DNA of 64,000 nt from JAWWOL01 sp033851545 (GTDB lineage: Bacteria; Actinomycetota; Actinomycetes; JAWWOL01), in assembly GCA_033851545.1 (NCBI GenBank), contig JAWWOO010000060.1, positions 10,719 through 74,718 of the forward strand. Reading direction: 5' to 3'. This document shows, piece by piece, positions 26,061 through 35,116 of the stretch (its first letter is position 1; every line of letters starts with the position of its first letter). Both the position numbers and the translations under genes were made by a program. The notes beneath the pieces are model-generated. The model made no database searches, was not told where the DNA came from, and was given only the letters and a program-made list of their open reading frames with translations.

Positions 26061-26222
26061 ACGATTGCCGACTTCCGGTAGGCCGTCTCCGGTCATGTGT
26101 TCCCGGTCGCCGTCGGTGGGCTGGCAGACCGGCTAGCCGTCGCAACCATCGGGCCGCCAGGTAGGACGAGGGTGCGTGACCGGTTCGGACTCGAGCCGCC
26201 GTGCACTACTGCGCAGCCGGCC

Positions 26223-26660
26223 TCAGCACGGCCCGCCGAGCACGAGTTCGGTGACGAGGGCACCCGCGGCTGTGGCGGCGGCCAGCGTACCGATGGACAG
26301 GGAGAACACAGGTCTCGGCCGCGGTCCCGGCGGCGGGTCCACGGAGGACCACGTCAGCTGGCGCCGGCTGTCGGCCGACGCGGCCACCGCAGCGACCAGC
26401 ATGGGTGCTCCCACGAACAGCAGGTCGGCCACCGCGAAGCCGCCCTGCGCGATCAGATAGACGACCCAGGCGGCACTCAGCAACGGCCACACGGCCCGCC
26501 GCCAGGACCACGACTTATGCGGGGCGACGAACAGCGACTGCGCCGGCCCGGTGACGAGGAAACCGGCGGCCGTGACGACGCAGATCAGGGCAGCGAGTCC
26601 AGCACCGAGCACGACCCCGAACAGCCACTCCGGCCCCCCGCTGCTCCAGCAGGCGTGCAC
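26223..26660 (-). CDS. Four-helix membrane protein
   Basis: 145 residues with about four hydrophobic segments: WLFGVVLGAGLAALICVVTAAGFLV, WPLLSAAWVVYLIA, VADLLFVGAPMLVAAVAA and LSIGTLAAATAAGALVTEL. A Pro/Arg loop precedes the last one. No family recognised. Flanked on both sides by full repeat copies. Confidence 0.6.
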   Translation of the reverse strand: MHACWSSGGPEWLFGVVLGAGLAALICVVTAAGFLVTGPAQSLFVAPHKSWSWRRAVWPLLSAAWVVYLIAQGGFAVADLLFVGAPMLVAAVAASADSRRQLTWSSVDPPPGPRPRPVFSLSIGTLAAATAAGALVTELVLGGPC

Positions 26661-26820
26661 GTTCCTCCCCTCCCTGCCTCGTATCAGGCTGGTCCGGACA
26701 GTACTCGTCCCGCGGTCGCCACCCGCATTCGCCTTCCGATGCTGTTGTCACGGCCATGCTGGTCGGCTCGACGGTCACGACACCACCGACCGGGAAGGGT
26801 TGCTATCAGGCACCCAACTT

Positions 26821-26910
26821 CCCGATCGCCGATCGACAATTGCAACAGGCTGACCGGCCTGAGCGAAGGCCCACCTGCTCGCCCGTACGGTGTGCCGGTC
26901 AGGGTTCGAC
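26821..26910 (+). repeat. Dispersed intergenic repeat, full copy
   Basis: CCGATCGACAATTGCAACAG ... GCCCGTACGGTGTGCCGGTC ... GGGTTCG. It matches the copy at 17050-17141 (reverse complement) at 72 of 78 bases. It lies just beyond the stop of the next gene on the minus strand. Confidence 0.92.
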
Positions 26911-26931
26911 ATCCGGTTCCGGCTGGGGTCG

Positions 26932-28224
26932 CTACTTGACGGTGAGTGTCGGCGAGGAGCTGACGCCTTCGGGGTAGGGGCCTTGGGCGTCGGGTTCCCA
27001 CTCCAGGGCGACCTGGGTTCCGGGTGCAACGGCGGCCGGCACTTAGATCTGCATGCTGAACAGGCGACCGTAGGGCGGCAGCGTCGGGACGGCCTCGCAG
27101 TTCAGCTCGTGGTCCTCGGTGGTGAGGGTGGTGCCGGTCTTCAACACCACCAGCCGTTCCCGGTAGCCCGCGCAGCCTGGTAACAGTGCGGTGGCTGCCG
27201 GCTGGCCGGTGACCCAGACCTGGTAGGCGAAGGTCGACCCCGGCCGGACTGAGGTGGCGGGCACGCGGATGCTGCCGGCGAGGCCGGTGAGGTACAGGCC
27301 GCCGTAGACCACGGCGGTCTGGGCGGACAGCGGCTCGGCCTGCACCCGGCCCACGCGCCGGGGGTCGCCCGGCCGAGGCGTGCCGGGAAGCGTCATCGAG
27401 GAGGTGAGCGGACCGCCGGCGTGCGGAAGGTCGACGGTCACCTCGACGGTCCCGGTCTGGGTGTTGGTGCCGTAGCCGGCGTCGTCGGTCAGCACCCACC
27501 GGAACCCGATGGCGGCTGGATGCCTCGAGTCCACGATCTCCCCGGGCGGCACCGCGAAGTCGCTCAGCGGAACACTGGTCGCAGACCAGGTTCGTTTCGG
27601 GCTGGTCAGATGAATCACCGGATAGCCCTGCAGACTGCACCCAACACCGGTTCGTACGGTCACCGGGAAGCTGTAGTAGCGCATGTCCGAGGCGGCGTCT
27701 CCACCGGACTGCATTCCCAGGTGCAGATCCTCAGCTGTACACCACCGCGGCTTCCCCACCGGACCTGTTAGCGCGTCCGAGCCGACGGGCGGTCGGTAAG
27801 GCAGGTCGACCCACGGCACCACGCCGGCGTTGACCGCCGTCGACTCGTACAGCTGCGACGGCACGACCGAGGCCACGGCAGGCGGGCTCACCGGGGGTGC
27901 TGAACTCGGAGCCGGGGCAGGGGTGGTTGATGCCGTAAGCGACGCGACGGGACTGATAGGGGCACTGAGGCGTCGGGCGGCCGTGGACGTCGACGACGCT
28001 GCTGGGGGACCACTCTCCGACGATGACGCACAACCGGACAGGCCCAGCACCAGCGCCACGGAGGCGACAAGCAGCCGGTGCTCTCGGCGGCTGCTTGGAT
28101 CTGGCCTGTCGCAAGGCTCGGCGGCATGCCATCGCTCTCCGCCTTGCCAGCCGCCAGCCCGTGCCCCGGCTACGCCCTTGCTCGCCGCGGTCGCCCTTCC
28201 CTCGTCGCCACGAGGACGCCACAC
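26932..28224 (-). pseudogene. Lipoprotein gene with internal in-frame stop
   Basis: The main frame ends at a TAA at 27043-27045 (...GRLFSMQI). The same frame continues for 36 protein-like residues (VPAAVAPGTQVALEWEPDAQ ...) to a TAG at 26932-26934, so a nonsense change seems to have cut off the C-terminus. Near the other end is the lipoprotein signal LLVASVALVLGLSGC, then a Ser/Thr/Pro linker and a beta-rich external region of about 290 residues. The start is unclear: in-frame ATGs lie only far upstream, while better ones (near 28150) are in other frames, so a small N-terminal frameshift is possible. A shortened product may still be made. Confidence 0.7.
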
Positions 28225-28295
28225 GAGGCCGCCCGGTTCAGAGTGACAAACGTCCGACGCGGCGGGTACGACCGTTCACGCGAGGGTCGCCGCCG

Positions 28296-28330
28296 TCGCA
28301 GTTGCCGATCCGTGACCGGCCCGGAACGTC
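28296..28330 (+). repeat. Dispersed repeat, left core
   Basis: GTCGCAGTTGCCGATCCGTGACCGG, which reads as a core from either strand. It lies between a lipoprotein gene and the terminator of the next gene. Confidence 0.5.
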
Positions 28331-28420
28331 GACCTTGCGAGCAGCTCGTAGCGGCCTGAGGGCAGCCGCCTCGCCGGAGTCAAGGAGCGTTGCGAGGGTC
28401 CGGATAACGAGTCGCAGGGG

Positions 28421-28455
28421 GTGCAGGCCCGCCGAGCGGGGCGGCGAGCCCGCAC
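28421..28455 (-). terminator. Hairpin terminator after the TolB-like gene
   Basis: GTGCAGGCCCGCCG / CGGCGAGCCCGCAC around a 7-nt loop. In RNA from the minus strand the two mismatches become G-U pairs, giving a continuous 14-bp stem, 18 bp beyond the stop codon at 28473. It is therefore oriented for the minus-strand gene. Confidence 0.75.
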
Positions 28456-28472
28456 CCTAACCAGCTCGGGGG

Positions 28473-29330
28473 TCAGAAGGGGATGATCAGCCCGACGGGT
28501 GTGCTCAACGCTTGCGTACCGGTCACCCGGCCGTTGATGTCGTACGTGCGCAGCTCTTCCGTGGCAGCCCGTGCGTCGTACTGCTCGGTCAGCAAGGACG
28601 TGCTGCTGACCCAGATCGGTTCGTAGGTCCCTTTATCCCCGATGTGCAGCACGCGTCCGCTGGATATCGTCAGGACGATAACCGGCAGGCCGGGTTGGAA
28701 GCCGTTGTCACAGGCCATCGCGATCCGACGCCCGTCCGGCGACCAGGCGAGGTGCATCGAATTGGAGCACGGTGCCTTCAGGAACGCGCGCTGGGCTCCG
28801 GTGCTGGTGTGGAGCAGCCGCCAACCGCGCCAGTCCGAGACAAGCACATAGCGACCGTCCGGCGAGAACGTCGCGGAGTACACGCCCCAGTCATCGCCCT
28901 TCACCAGCGCCCGCGCAGCACCGTTCGATACGTGCACGATGGTCAGGGGCCGGCCCGCGACGACCAGGAGGACGGACCGCGAGTCGGGCGCCCAGGCCAG
29001 CGGCCGCGCGTTGCCGAACACCAGCCGCCGGTTGCCCGTGCCGTCCGTGCGCATGGCGTAAACGCCGTTGTCGCGCCGGTAGCTGACCCACCGTCCGTCC
29101 GGGGACACGATCGGGTTGAGCCCGTGATGGGGCAGCGTGACCAACGGGCGGGTCGCGCCTACCGCAGTGACGGTATCGAGGGTGTAGTGGTCGCCCATGG
29201 CGTACAGCCTTGTGTGTCCCAGGGAGATGCCTCGCGGGGCGGCGGAGGCCGGAGCCGCGGTGAACGCCGCGGTCGCGAAGACCAGAACAACGGCAGCCGT
29301 TGCGCGGCGCAGGGTGCGGAGCACGGACAT
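28473..29330 (-). CDS. Secreted TolB-like beta-propeller protein
   Basis: 285 residues from ATG at 29330. Signal peptide MSVLRTLRRATAAVVLVFATAAFTAAPASA. Repeated WD40-like/PD40 blades follow, marked by PIVSPDGRWVSYRR, PLAWAPDSRSVLLV, ATFSPDGRYVLVSD and HLAWSPDGRRIAMACD (about one every 45 residues). These propellers usually bind proteins or glycans outside the cell. No catalytic domain is attached. A terminator hairpin follows. Confidence 0.85.
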   Translation of the reverse strand: MSVLRTLRRATAAVVLVFATAAFTAAPASAAPRGISLGHTRLYAMGDHYTLDTVTAVGATRPLVTLPHHGLNPIVSPDGRWVSYRRDNGVYAMRTDGTGNRRLVFGNARPLAWAPDSRSVLLVVAGRPLTIVHVSNGAARALVKGDDWGVYSATFSPDGRYVLVSDWRGWRLLHTSTGAQRAFLKAPCSNSMHLAWSPDGRRIAMACDNGFQPGLPVIVLTISSGRVLHIGDKGTYEPIWVSSTSLLTEQYDARAATEELRTYDINGRVTGTQALSTPVGLIIPF

Positions 29331-29532
29331 GGTTCCTGACCTTTCGAGAGGGTTGATGGGCCGCGGGCATCGCGGTTGCCGTGGTGACCGGTGGCCCGGC
29401 GATCGAGTTGCATGGATCGCTGGTTTTCCTTGGCAGCAGGGGAACTGGGGCCGCCGCCGCAGTAGCCGGGGACGTTCTGGATACCGCGGAGGCATGCGGG
29501 CAGAAGCGGTGGGACGTGGGGTCTGCCGCGGG

Positions 29533-30555
29533 CTAGGCGGGCGCGCCGCAGCGATCGTGCGCGTGCTGCGTCAGGAAGGTTCCGACCTGCTGCTGGGTGA
29601 GGCCCTGGGCAGTCGAGGTGTGGGAGCCAGTCACCTGTCCGTTGGTCAGGGTTAGCGTAGAGACGGTTGTCTGGTAGCGGCGGGCGTTCAGCGCGCCGGG
29701 AACGGTGCTCGGCTCGACGCGATACTGGGTCGACTCGATGTGGCCCGCGATGCAGCCGAAGTCGCCGCCGGCGCCGTTACCCCCACCGCTGAACAGCACC
29801 GGGTCGGTGCTGGAGCCAGTGAGGGAGGGCGCCCTTACCAGTGCCCCGTTCAGGTACTGGAAGAGGTAGTACGGCGTCCCTGTGGCGGCGACGGCCTTCA
29901 CCAGCAGTTCGGCACGGCCGTCGCCGTTGACGTCGACCAGCGTGACGACCCCGGAGCCGTAGGCGTTGCCCATCGGGAATGCTCCGCTGCTGACGGCTTT
30001 CCCGGCAAGGTGCACGACGACCCGCGCCGTGCCGCCCGAGAACTGGGTAGTGGCCGTGTCCGGCATGCCGTCGCCGTCGACGTCATGCGCCACGGGCGCC
30101 AGCGGCCCCTTGGCGGTGGTTGTCACCGGCGAAGAGGTCACCGGCGCGGAGGTCGCGGTCACCGAGAGGGCCGGCCCGACTGGTGCCACGCCCGAGGTGG
30201 GGCTGCCGGTCGCCGTTGCCGGAGCGGACGTGACCGGAGCCGACGTGACCCGCGGGGTGGTCGTTGTGACGGGTGGCGACACGGTCGTCGCGGTCACCGT
30301 TGGCGCGTAGCCGGGCTCGACGGTACGCGGCGCGGCTGACGGGTGGCCGAGGGAACCGACCGCGATGACCGCAGCAGCGGCTCCCGCGACGGCCAGCACA
30401 CCGGCGCCGGAGCCGATGCTCCACTGCAACCGACGACGTCGCCGTACACCGGCCTTGATCTGGATCAGGGCGTCGGGCGAGGGCTTGACCGGCGCTACGG
30501 CGTGGGTGAGCCGGGCACGCAGCTTGTCCGGGTCGACCGGGGTGGGCGTGTTCAT
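29533..30555 (-). CDS. Membrane protein paired with SigE-type sigma factor; FG-GAP/VCBS-like external region
   Basis: 340 residues. The N-terminal 45 residues are cytoplasmic (MNTPTPVDPDKLRARLTHAV). One membrane helix (IGSGAGVLAVAGAAAAVIAVGSL) is followed by a Thr/Pro/Val-rich linker of about 80 residues. The external domain has calcium-binding-like repeats DVDGDGMPDTATT and DVNGDGRAELLV, as in FG-GAP/VCBS propellers. It overlaps the sigma gene by an ATGA. Position and topology suggest an anti-sigma or sensor, but no zinc-binding anti-sigma motif (HX3CX2C) is present. Confidence 0.75.
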   Translation of the reverse strand: MNTPTPVDPDKLRARLTHAVAPVKPSPDALIQIKAGVRRRRRLQWSIGSGAGVLAVAGAAAAVIAVGSLGHPSAAPRTVEPGYAPTVTATTVSPPVTTTTPRVTSAPVTSAPATATGSPTSGVAPVGPALSVTATSAPVTSSPVTTTAKGPLAPVAHDVDGDGMPDTATTQFSGGTARVVVHLAGKAVSSGAFPMGNAYGSGVVTLVDVNGDGRAELLVKAVAATGTPYYLFQYLNGALVRAPSLTGSSTDPVLFSGGGNGAGGDFGCIAGHIESTQYRVEPSTVPGALNARRYQTTVSTLTLTNGQVTGSHTSTAQGLTQQQVGTFLTQHAHDRCGAPA

Positions 30556-31091
30556 CGCAGGTCCTCCAGCAGGGCACCGAGGCCGGTCAGGCCCCGTGAC
30601 GTGTACGACTTGACGGCACCGACGGAGACGCCCATGACCGAGGCGGTCTGCGCCTCGCTCGCATCGGCGTAGTAGCGCAGCACCACCGCCTCTCGTTGCC
30701 GACGAGGGAGTTGTCTGAGCCCGGCCACGACGGCGTCACGCTCGACGAGGGCGTAGGCGTCGTGCTCGGCACTCGCCGCGTCCGGCATCGGGTGCGGCGC
30801 GTGCCGGGCAGCGACGATCCGGCGGCGGAGGGTCGAGCGGGACAGATTGACCACGGTCTGCCGCAGATAGGCCAGCGCCTTGTCCTGGTCGCGCAGGCGG
30901 CTCCGGGAGTTGTGCACCCGGATGTACGCCTCCTGCACCACGTCCTCGCACGCGGCGACCTCATCGAGCAGGAGGGCGGCCAGCCGGATCAACGACCGGT
31001 AGTGCTGCGAGTAGAGCGCAGTGAGCAGGTCCTCATCCGTGGCCGTGGTCGTGCTCTGCATCGTCCCCGTCTCCCCCGCAGCCGTCGTCAT
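30552..31091 (-). CDS. SigE-family ECF RNA polymerase sigma factor
   Basis: 179 residues, or 169 from the internal ATG (MQSTTTATDEDLLTALYSQHY). Region 2: LLTALYSQHYRSLIRLAALLLDEVAACEDVVQEAYIRVH. Region 4: LRQLPRRQREAVVLRYYADASEAQTASVMGVSVGAVKSYTSRGL. This is the actinobacterial SigE-like ECF subgroup. It directs RNA polymerase to a small regulon, probably including its own operon. Its stop overlaps the start of the membrane partner gene. Confidence 0.92.
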   Translation of the reverse strand: MTTAAGETGTMQSTTTATDEDLLTALYSQHYRSLIRLAALLLDEVAACEDVVQEAYIRVHNSRSRLRDQDKALAYLRQTVVNLSRSTLRRRIVAARHAPHPMPDAASAEHDAYALVERDAVVAGLRQLPRRQREAVVLRYYADASEAQTASVMGVSVGAVKSYTSRGLTGLGALLEDLR

Positions 31092-31427
31092 GCCGAGTCA
31101 GACGCGGGCGAGGCACACAAGGTTGCGCGATCGGAGCGATCAATTCGCCAGCGCTCCTTCCGCCCGGCATGACCAGGCCACCAGCGGCGGTAACGAGCGC
31201 CACGACGCGCTCGACACTCCGGACCTGGAAGTCTCGCCGTCTACGCTTTTCAGCTCAAACTCGCCGAGGCAACCGCCGCGATACGGGCTGTTTGTTGGAG
31301 TGGTCCGAAATGGCGCCCGACCAGGTGACGTCCGCGGGGGGCGCTTACACGCCGATCCCGTTCCGTAAGCCGAAGCCCTGCTGGGACAACCAGGCCGACG
31401 ACGGGTGGGCCAGGTCGCCTCGTCGCG
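31092..31427. other. Intergenic region, no gene recognised
   Basis: About 335 bp upstream of the sigma gene. It should contain the sigma operon promoter. No clear -35/-10 pair or repeat arm was identified. Confidence 0.4.
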
Positions 31428-31706
31428 TCAAGGCCCCGCTCCGGGACGAAACGCCGTCTCGATTGCCGATCGGCTATCGGGTTCCGGCAGGCTACGAAGG
31501 CCGTAGCGCTCACCAGGGCCTCGATGGCGACGCAGCGGGAGGAACCGGACTCCGACGTAGACCAGGGCACCTAGGGGCAGTGCCATCGCGGTGCTGACGG
31601 TAACGGCCCATCGCGGGGAGAGCTGTTGCCCAAGCGGGTGGAGAAGCCCGCTGGCTGCCACAAACGTGGCCATCGCCAGCCAGTACGCGATCTTGTCCCT
31701 GTTCAC
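31428..31706 (-). CDS. Small two-helix membrane protein ending in repeat sequence
   Basis: 92 residues from GTG at 31706 (NRDKIAYWLAMATFVAASGLL). Two hydrophobic segments: YWLAMATFVAASGLLHPLG and WAVTVSTAMALPLGALVYVGV. The last 20 residues (LPEPDSRSAIETAFRPGAGP) are encoded by a dispersed-repeat core at 31468-31495, so the original stop seems to have been lost or replaced by repeat insertion. Function unknown. Confidence 0.5.
   Translation of the reverse strand: MNRDKIAYWLAMATFVAASGLLHPLGQQLSPRWAVTVSTAMALPLGALVYVGVRFLPLRRHRGPGERYGLRSLPEPDSRSAIETAFRPGAGP
31468..31495 (+). repeat. Dispersed repeat core overlapping a gene's 3' end
   Basis: TTGCCGATCGGCTATCGGGTT, almost the same as CCGATCGGCTATCGGTGACG in the copy at 25936-26060. 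It encodes the C-terminus of the membrane protein on the opposite strand. Confidence 0.7.
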
Positions 31707-32279
31707 TCGAGCAGTGTGACATGCGGATGACACGGTGTAGATGGATCGCCGATCACCTGTTGCGGATCGGCGAGCGCGACACCTGCGGTCGGCGTCCGAT
31801 GCCGACGCCGATGACGTCCGTGCAAGTCCTCCGAGACCCAGTGCTCGGAGAGCAGGATGCATAGATCCGGAAGGAACCGATCGAGGTGATCATGCGTCCT
31901 AGCGACATGAAGCGTCGGGGCGCCACGCTCGCTGCTTTGCTGCTAGCGCTCGAATGTGGCCCGGGCCACGCCTCGTTGGCCCCAGAGTCGGTCCGCACGC
32001 GAATGCCCCTGGGTGAAGCCAGTGCGTACCTTGATCCAGCCCATACGTCCGACCGCCCCCTGGTTCGTCCACGGCCGCGCGAAAGGACGCGCACGTCCCT
32101 ACGCAGACCCAGGGACACAGCACCGTAGACTCGCCCGGTACACCAGCACCTCGGCCGGCCGCGGGTACCACGACGTGTTGGTCTGGGCCTTCATCACCAC
32201 CGGCTGCACAGCCGCTGGGGCGGGGCCCGCACCTATCAGCAGCTCCGACTGCTCCCAGGTGTGGCTCGTGAACGCGCAG
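31707..32279. other. Degenerate region, no intact gene
   Basis: About 570 bp. A repeat-like core (GGATCGCCGATCACCTG, then TTGCGGATCGGCGAG) lies at 31742-31772. The remainder has short protein-like stretches broken by stops on both strands, suggesting a decayed gene next to the GNAT remnant. Confidence 0.4.
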
Positions 32280-32432
32280 TCAGGGGCCGACCTCGGTGGC
32301 GTGGGCTGGTGCCTGCCAGGAGCGGACGTGGACCAGCCCGATGGCCATGGCGTCGTCGACGTAGACCGCGAGCAGCTCGGCGACTGCGCCGGCGACCGTC
32401 AGGCTGTGAAGGGCACCAGCGACGCCACGCAT
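32280..32432 (-). pseudogene. GNAT acetyltransferase N-terminal remnant
   Basis: A 50-residue frame whose middle reads DDAMAIGLVHVRSWQAPAHA, closely resembling the usual GNAT opening (DDAEAIARVHVRSWQAAY). It stops right after this, before the acetyl-CoA-binding motif A, so only the first helix-strand unit remains. No continuation of the domain was found downstream. Confidence 0.55.
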
Positions 32433-32573
32433 GCACTGAGGATTGTCGCGATGTCCGGGGCCGCGTCCCTGTCATGGTGACACTGGCGTCCCTCCTGCGA
32501 GGGACGGCGGTGATCGCCAAGGTCACTCGCCGGGGTGACGACGGGGCCGTCCTCACCGCCTAGCGTTCCTGCC

Positions 32574-33506
32574 ATGGAAGCCACTATCGCCGTCGACGGC
32601 CTGCGCAAGCGCTTCGGGCCGGTCGTTGCCCTTGATGGATTGTCGTTCGAGGTTACGCCGGGCCAGGTTACCGGCTTCGTCGGACCCAACGGTGCCGGCA
32701 AGACCACCACCATGCGGGCCATCCTCGGCCTCGATGCGGTGGACGAGGGGACGGTAACCGTCGGCGGTCGGCCGTACCGGAGCTTGCGCCGCCCGCTGAG
32801 CCATGTCGGTTCCCTGCTGGACGCCGCTGCGCTGCAACCGAGCCGTACGGGACGCAACCACCTGCTGTGGCTCGCGCACTCCCAGGGCCTGTCGAGCCGC
32901 CGGGTCGACGACGTGATCGCCCAGTCCGGCTTGGACAAGGCGGCCAGACGCAAGGCCGGTGGCTACTCGCTGGGCATGCGGCAGCGACTCGGCATCGCGG
33001 CCGCCATGCTCGGCGACCCGCCCGTGCTGATGCTCGACGAACCGTTCAACGGCCTCGACCCCGAAGGCATCGTGTGGGTCCGCGGCTACCTACGCTCACT
33101 AGCGGCGCAGGGCCGGGCGGTGCTGGTCTCCAGCCACCTGATGAGCGAGCTGGAGGACGCAGCGACGCACCTGGTGGTGATCGGCCGCGGCCGGCTCGTC
33201 GCCGACACCAGCGTCGCCGAGTTGATCCGGCGAGCATCCACCGGCAGGGTCAGCCTGCGCACGACGGCTCGGGTCGAGGCGACGACGGTACTGGCCGGCG
33301 CCGGAGCCACCGTCGCGACGATCGACACCGACACCCTGACGGTCTCCGGACTGGCGCCCGACCAGATCATCGGGCGGCTGAACGCGAACAACGTGGCGTT
33401 CTTCGAGGTCTCCGCCCATCGGGCCAGCCTCGAGGAGGCCTACATGGAGATCACCCGGGAGTCCGTGGAGTACCGGGCCACCGACGCGCCGGAGGTCTCG
33501 CGATGA
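32574..33506 (+). CDS. ABC transporter ATP-binding protein (ABC-2 exporter)
   Basis: 310 residues from ATG at 32574. Walker A VGPNGAGKTTT, Q-loop region VGSLLDAAALQPSRTGRNHL, signature YSLGMRQRLGIA, Walker B VLMLDEPFNGLD and switch His in LVSSHLMSEL. The subfamily matches ABC-2/bacitracin-type exporters. The C-terminal 80 residues form the usual accessory domain. First gene of a three-gene operon with 4-bp overlaps, giving one ATPase and two permeases. Confidence 0.94.
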   Translation: MEATIAVDGLRKRFGPVVALDGLSFEVTPGQVTGFVGPNGAGKTTTMRAILGLDAVDEGTVTVGGRPYRSLRRPLSHVGSLLDAAALQPSRTGRNHLLWLAHSQGLSSRRVDDVIAQSGLDKAARRKAGGYSLGMRQRLGIAAAMLGDPPVLMLDEPFNGLDPEGIVWVRGYLRSLAAQGRAVLVSSHLMSELEDAATHLVVIGRGRLVADTSVAELIRRASTGRVSLRTTARVEATTVLAGAGATVATIDTDTLTVSGLAPDQIIGRLNANNVAFFEVSAHRASLEEAYMEITRESVEYRATDAPEVSR

Positions 33507-35116
33507 GCCTCACGACGGAGCCGTACCGCTCGTCCCTGCCGGTCGGCAGCGACAGCTTCGCGCGGCTCGTGCACGCTGAGCTCACCAAGCTCCGCACGGT
33601 ACGCGGCTGGGTGATCGGGCTGCTCGTCGGCGCTCTGCTGATCGTGGGGATCGGCTGGCTGTCGGCCGCCGGCAGCAGCTCCTCGTGCCGCAGCGCGGCC
33701 AACTCGGCAGCCGCAAGCCCGAGCGGCTCGGCCACCGGCAAGGCCTGCGGCGGAGGCGGTGGACCCACGCTCGGGCCGGACGGCGAGCCGGTCAGCGACC
33801 AGTTCTTCCTGGTGCACCAGCAGCTGGACGGCGACGGCGGCATCACGGCGCGGGTGACCTCGCTCGCCGAGCAGGTGCCGACCGGGCTCGACGGCAACGG
33901 GCCGCCCGGCGGATCGTCGAAGCCAGGGGTCGTGCCATGGGCCAAGGCCGGGCTGATCGTGAAGGCGAACACCACCCAGGGCTCGTCGTACGCGGCCGTC
34001 ATGGCGACCGCTGCGCACGGTGTCCGGATGCAATGGGACTACACGCACGACGTCGCCGGCCCTCCTGCCACGGCGTCGAAGACGGCTCCGGTGTGGCTCC
34101 GGCTGACACGCTCCGGCGACATTCTCACCGGATACGAGTCGCCCGACGGAAAGAGCTGGACAAAGATCGGCGCCACGACGCTCACCGGACTGCCCTCGTC
34201 GGTACAGGTCGGCATGTTCGTCGCGTCGCCGGACTACGAGCTCACCACCCAGCAGATCGTCGGCACCTCGACGAGCGGCGGCCCCTCGACGGCGACGTCA
34301 ACGTTCGACGAGGTGAACCTGCAGTCTCCGCCGCGCACCGGCGGCTGGCAGGGCACCACCGTCGGCGGCGGTGGACCGGCGGGTCCGGACGCAGGCCAGT
34401 TCACCCAGGCGTCGGGCACCTTCACCGTGACCGGCTCCGGAGACATCGCCCCGATGGCCGCAGGTGGCGGGGATAACAACACGGTCAGCGGCAGCCTCGC
34501 AGGAGCCTTCGTCGGATTGATCGCGATGGTCGTGCTCGGGGCACTATTCATCACCGCCGAGTACCGGCGCGGCCTGATTCGCACGACGCTTGTCGCGAGC
34601 CCTCGCCGGGGCCGGGTGCTGGCCGCGAAGGCTGTCGTGCTGGGATGCGCCGTCTTCGTGTCCGGCCTCGCCGCCTCGACGTTCACCATGTGGTTCGTCG
34701 ACGGGCTGCGGCGCCACAAGGGCGTCTACATCGCGCCGGCCACAACGCTCACCGAGATCCGGGTGCTCGTCGGCACCGCCGCGCTGCTCGCCGTCGCCTC
34801 CGTCCTCGCCTTGGCACTCGGCACCATCCTGCGGCGAAGCGCGACGGCGGTCGCCGCGGTGATCGTCCTCATCGTCCTGCCGTACATTCTCGCGGTATCG
34901 TCCCTCGGCGCACTGCAGTGGCTGTTACGCCTCACACCGGCCGCGGGATTCGCGGTCCAACAGACACTGCACCGCTACCCGCAGGTCGACGGCGTCTACA
35001 CCGCCTCGGCCGGCTACTTCCCGCTGACACCGGCTGCCGGTTTCGGCATTCTCCTTGGGTGGACGGCGGTCGCGTTCGGCCTGGCGCTGTTCCTGCTGCG
35101 CAAGCGAGACGCATGA
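33503..35116 (+). CDS. ABC-2 permease with large DUF1349-like external insert
   Basis: 537 residues, ATG overlapping the previous stop (ATGA). TM1 (WVIGLLVGALLIVGIGWLSAA, about 36-56) is followed by roughly 270 external residues, including VPWAKAGLIVKANTTQGSSY and PVWLRLTRSGDILTGYESPDG, which resemble the concanavalin-like DUF1349 fold. The remaining helices begin at AGAFVGLIAMVVLGALFITAEYRRGLIRTTL and match an ABC-2 membrane domain. A sugar-binding-like domain built into an exporter could sense or guide a glycan or antibiotic substrate. The domain call is by pattern only. Confidence 0.85.
   Translation: MSLTTEPYRSSLPVGSDSFARLVHAELTKLRTVRGWVIGLLVGALLIVGIGWLSAAGSSSSCRSAANSAAASPSGSATGKACGGGGGPTLGPDGEPVSDQFFLVHQQLDGDGGITARVTSLAEQVPTGLDGNGPPGGSSKPGVVPWAKAGLIVKANTTQGSSYAAVMATAAHGVRMQWDYTHDVAGPPATASKTAPVWLRLTRSGDILTGYESPDGKSWTKIGATTLTGLPSSVQVGMFVASPDYELTTQQIVGTSTSGGPSTATSTFDEVNLQSPPRTGGWQGTTVGGGGPAGPDAGQFTQASGTFTVTGSGDIAPMAAGGGDNNTVSGSLAGAFVGLIAMVVLGALFITAEYRRGLIRTTLVASPRRGRVLAAKAVVLGCAVFVSGLAASTFTMWFVDGLRRHKGVYIAPATTLTEIRVLVGTAALLAVASVLALALGTILRRSATAVAAVIVLIVLPYILAVSSLGALQWLLRLTPAAGFAVQQTLHRYPQVDGVYTASAGYFPLTPAAGFGILLGWTAVAFGLALFLLRKRDA

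Noticed and set aside
32867..34476. Long alternative frames over the ABC genes
   Set aside because: Arg/Pro-rich shadow translations; the real permease and ATPase with 4-bp overlaps account for the sequence.
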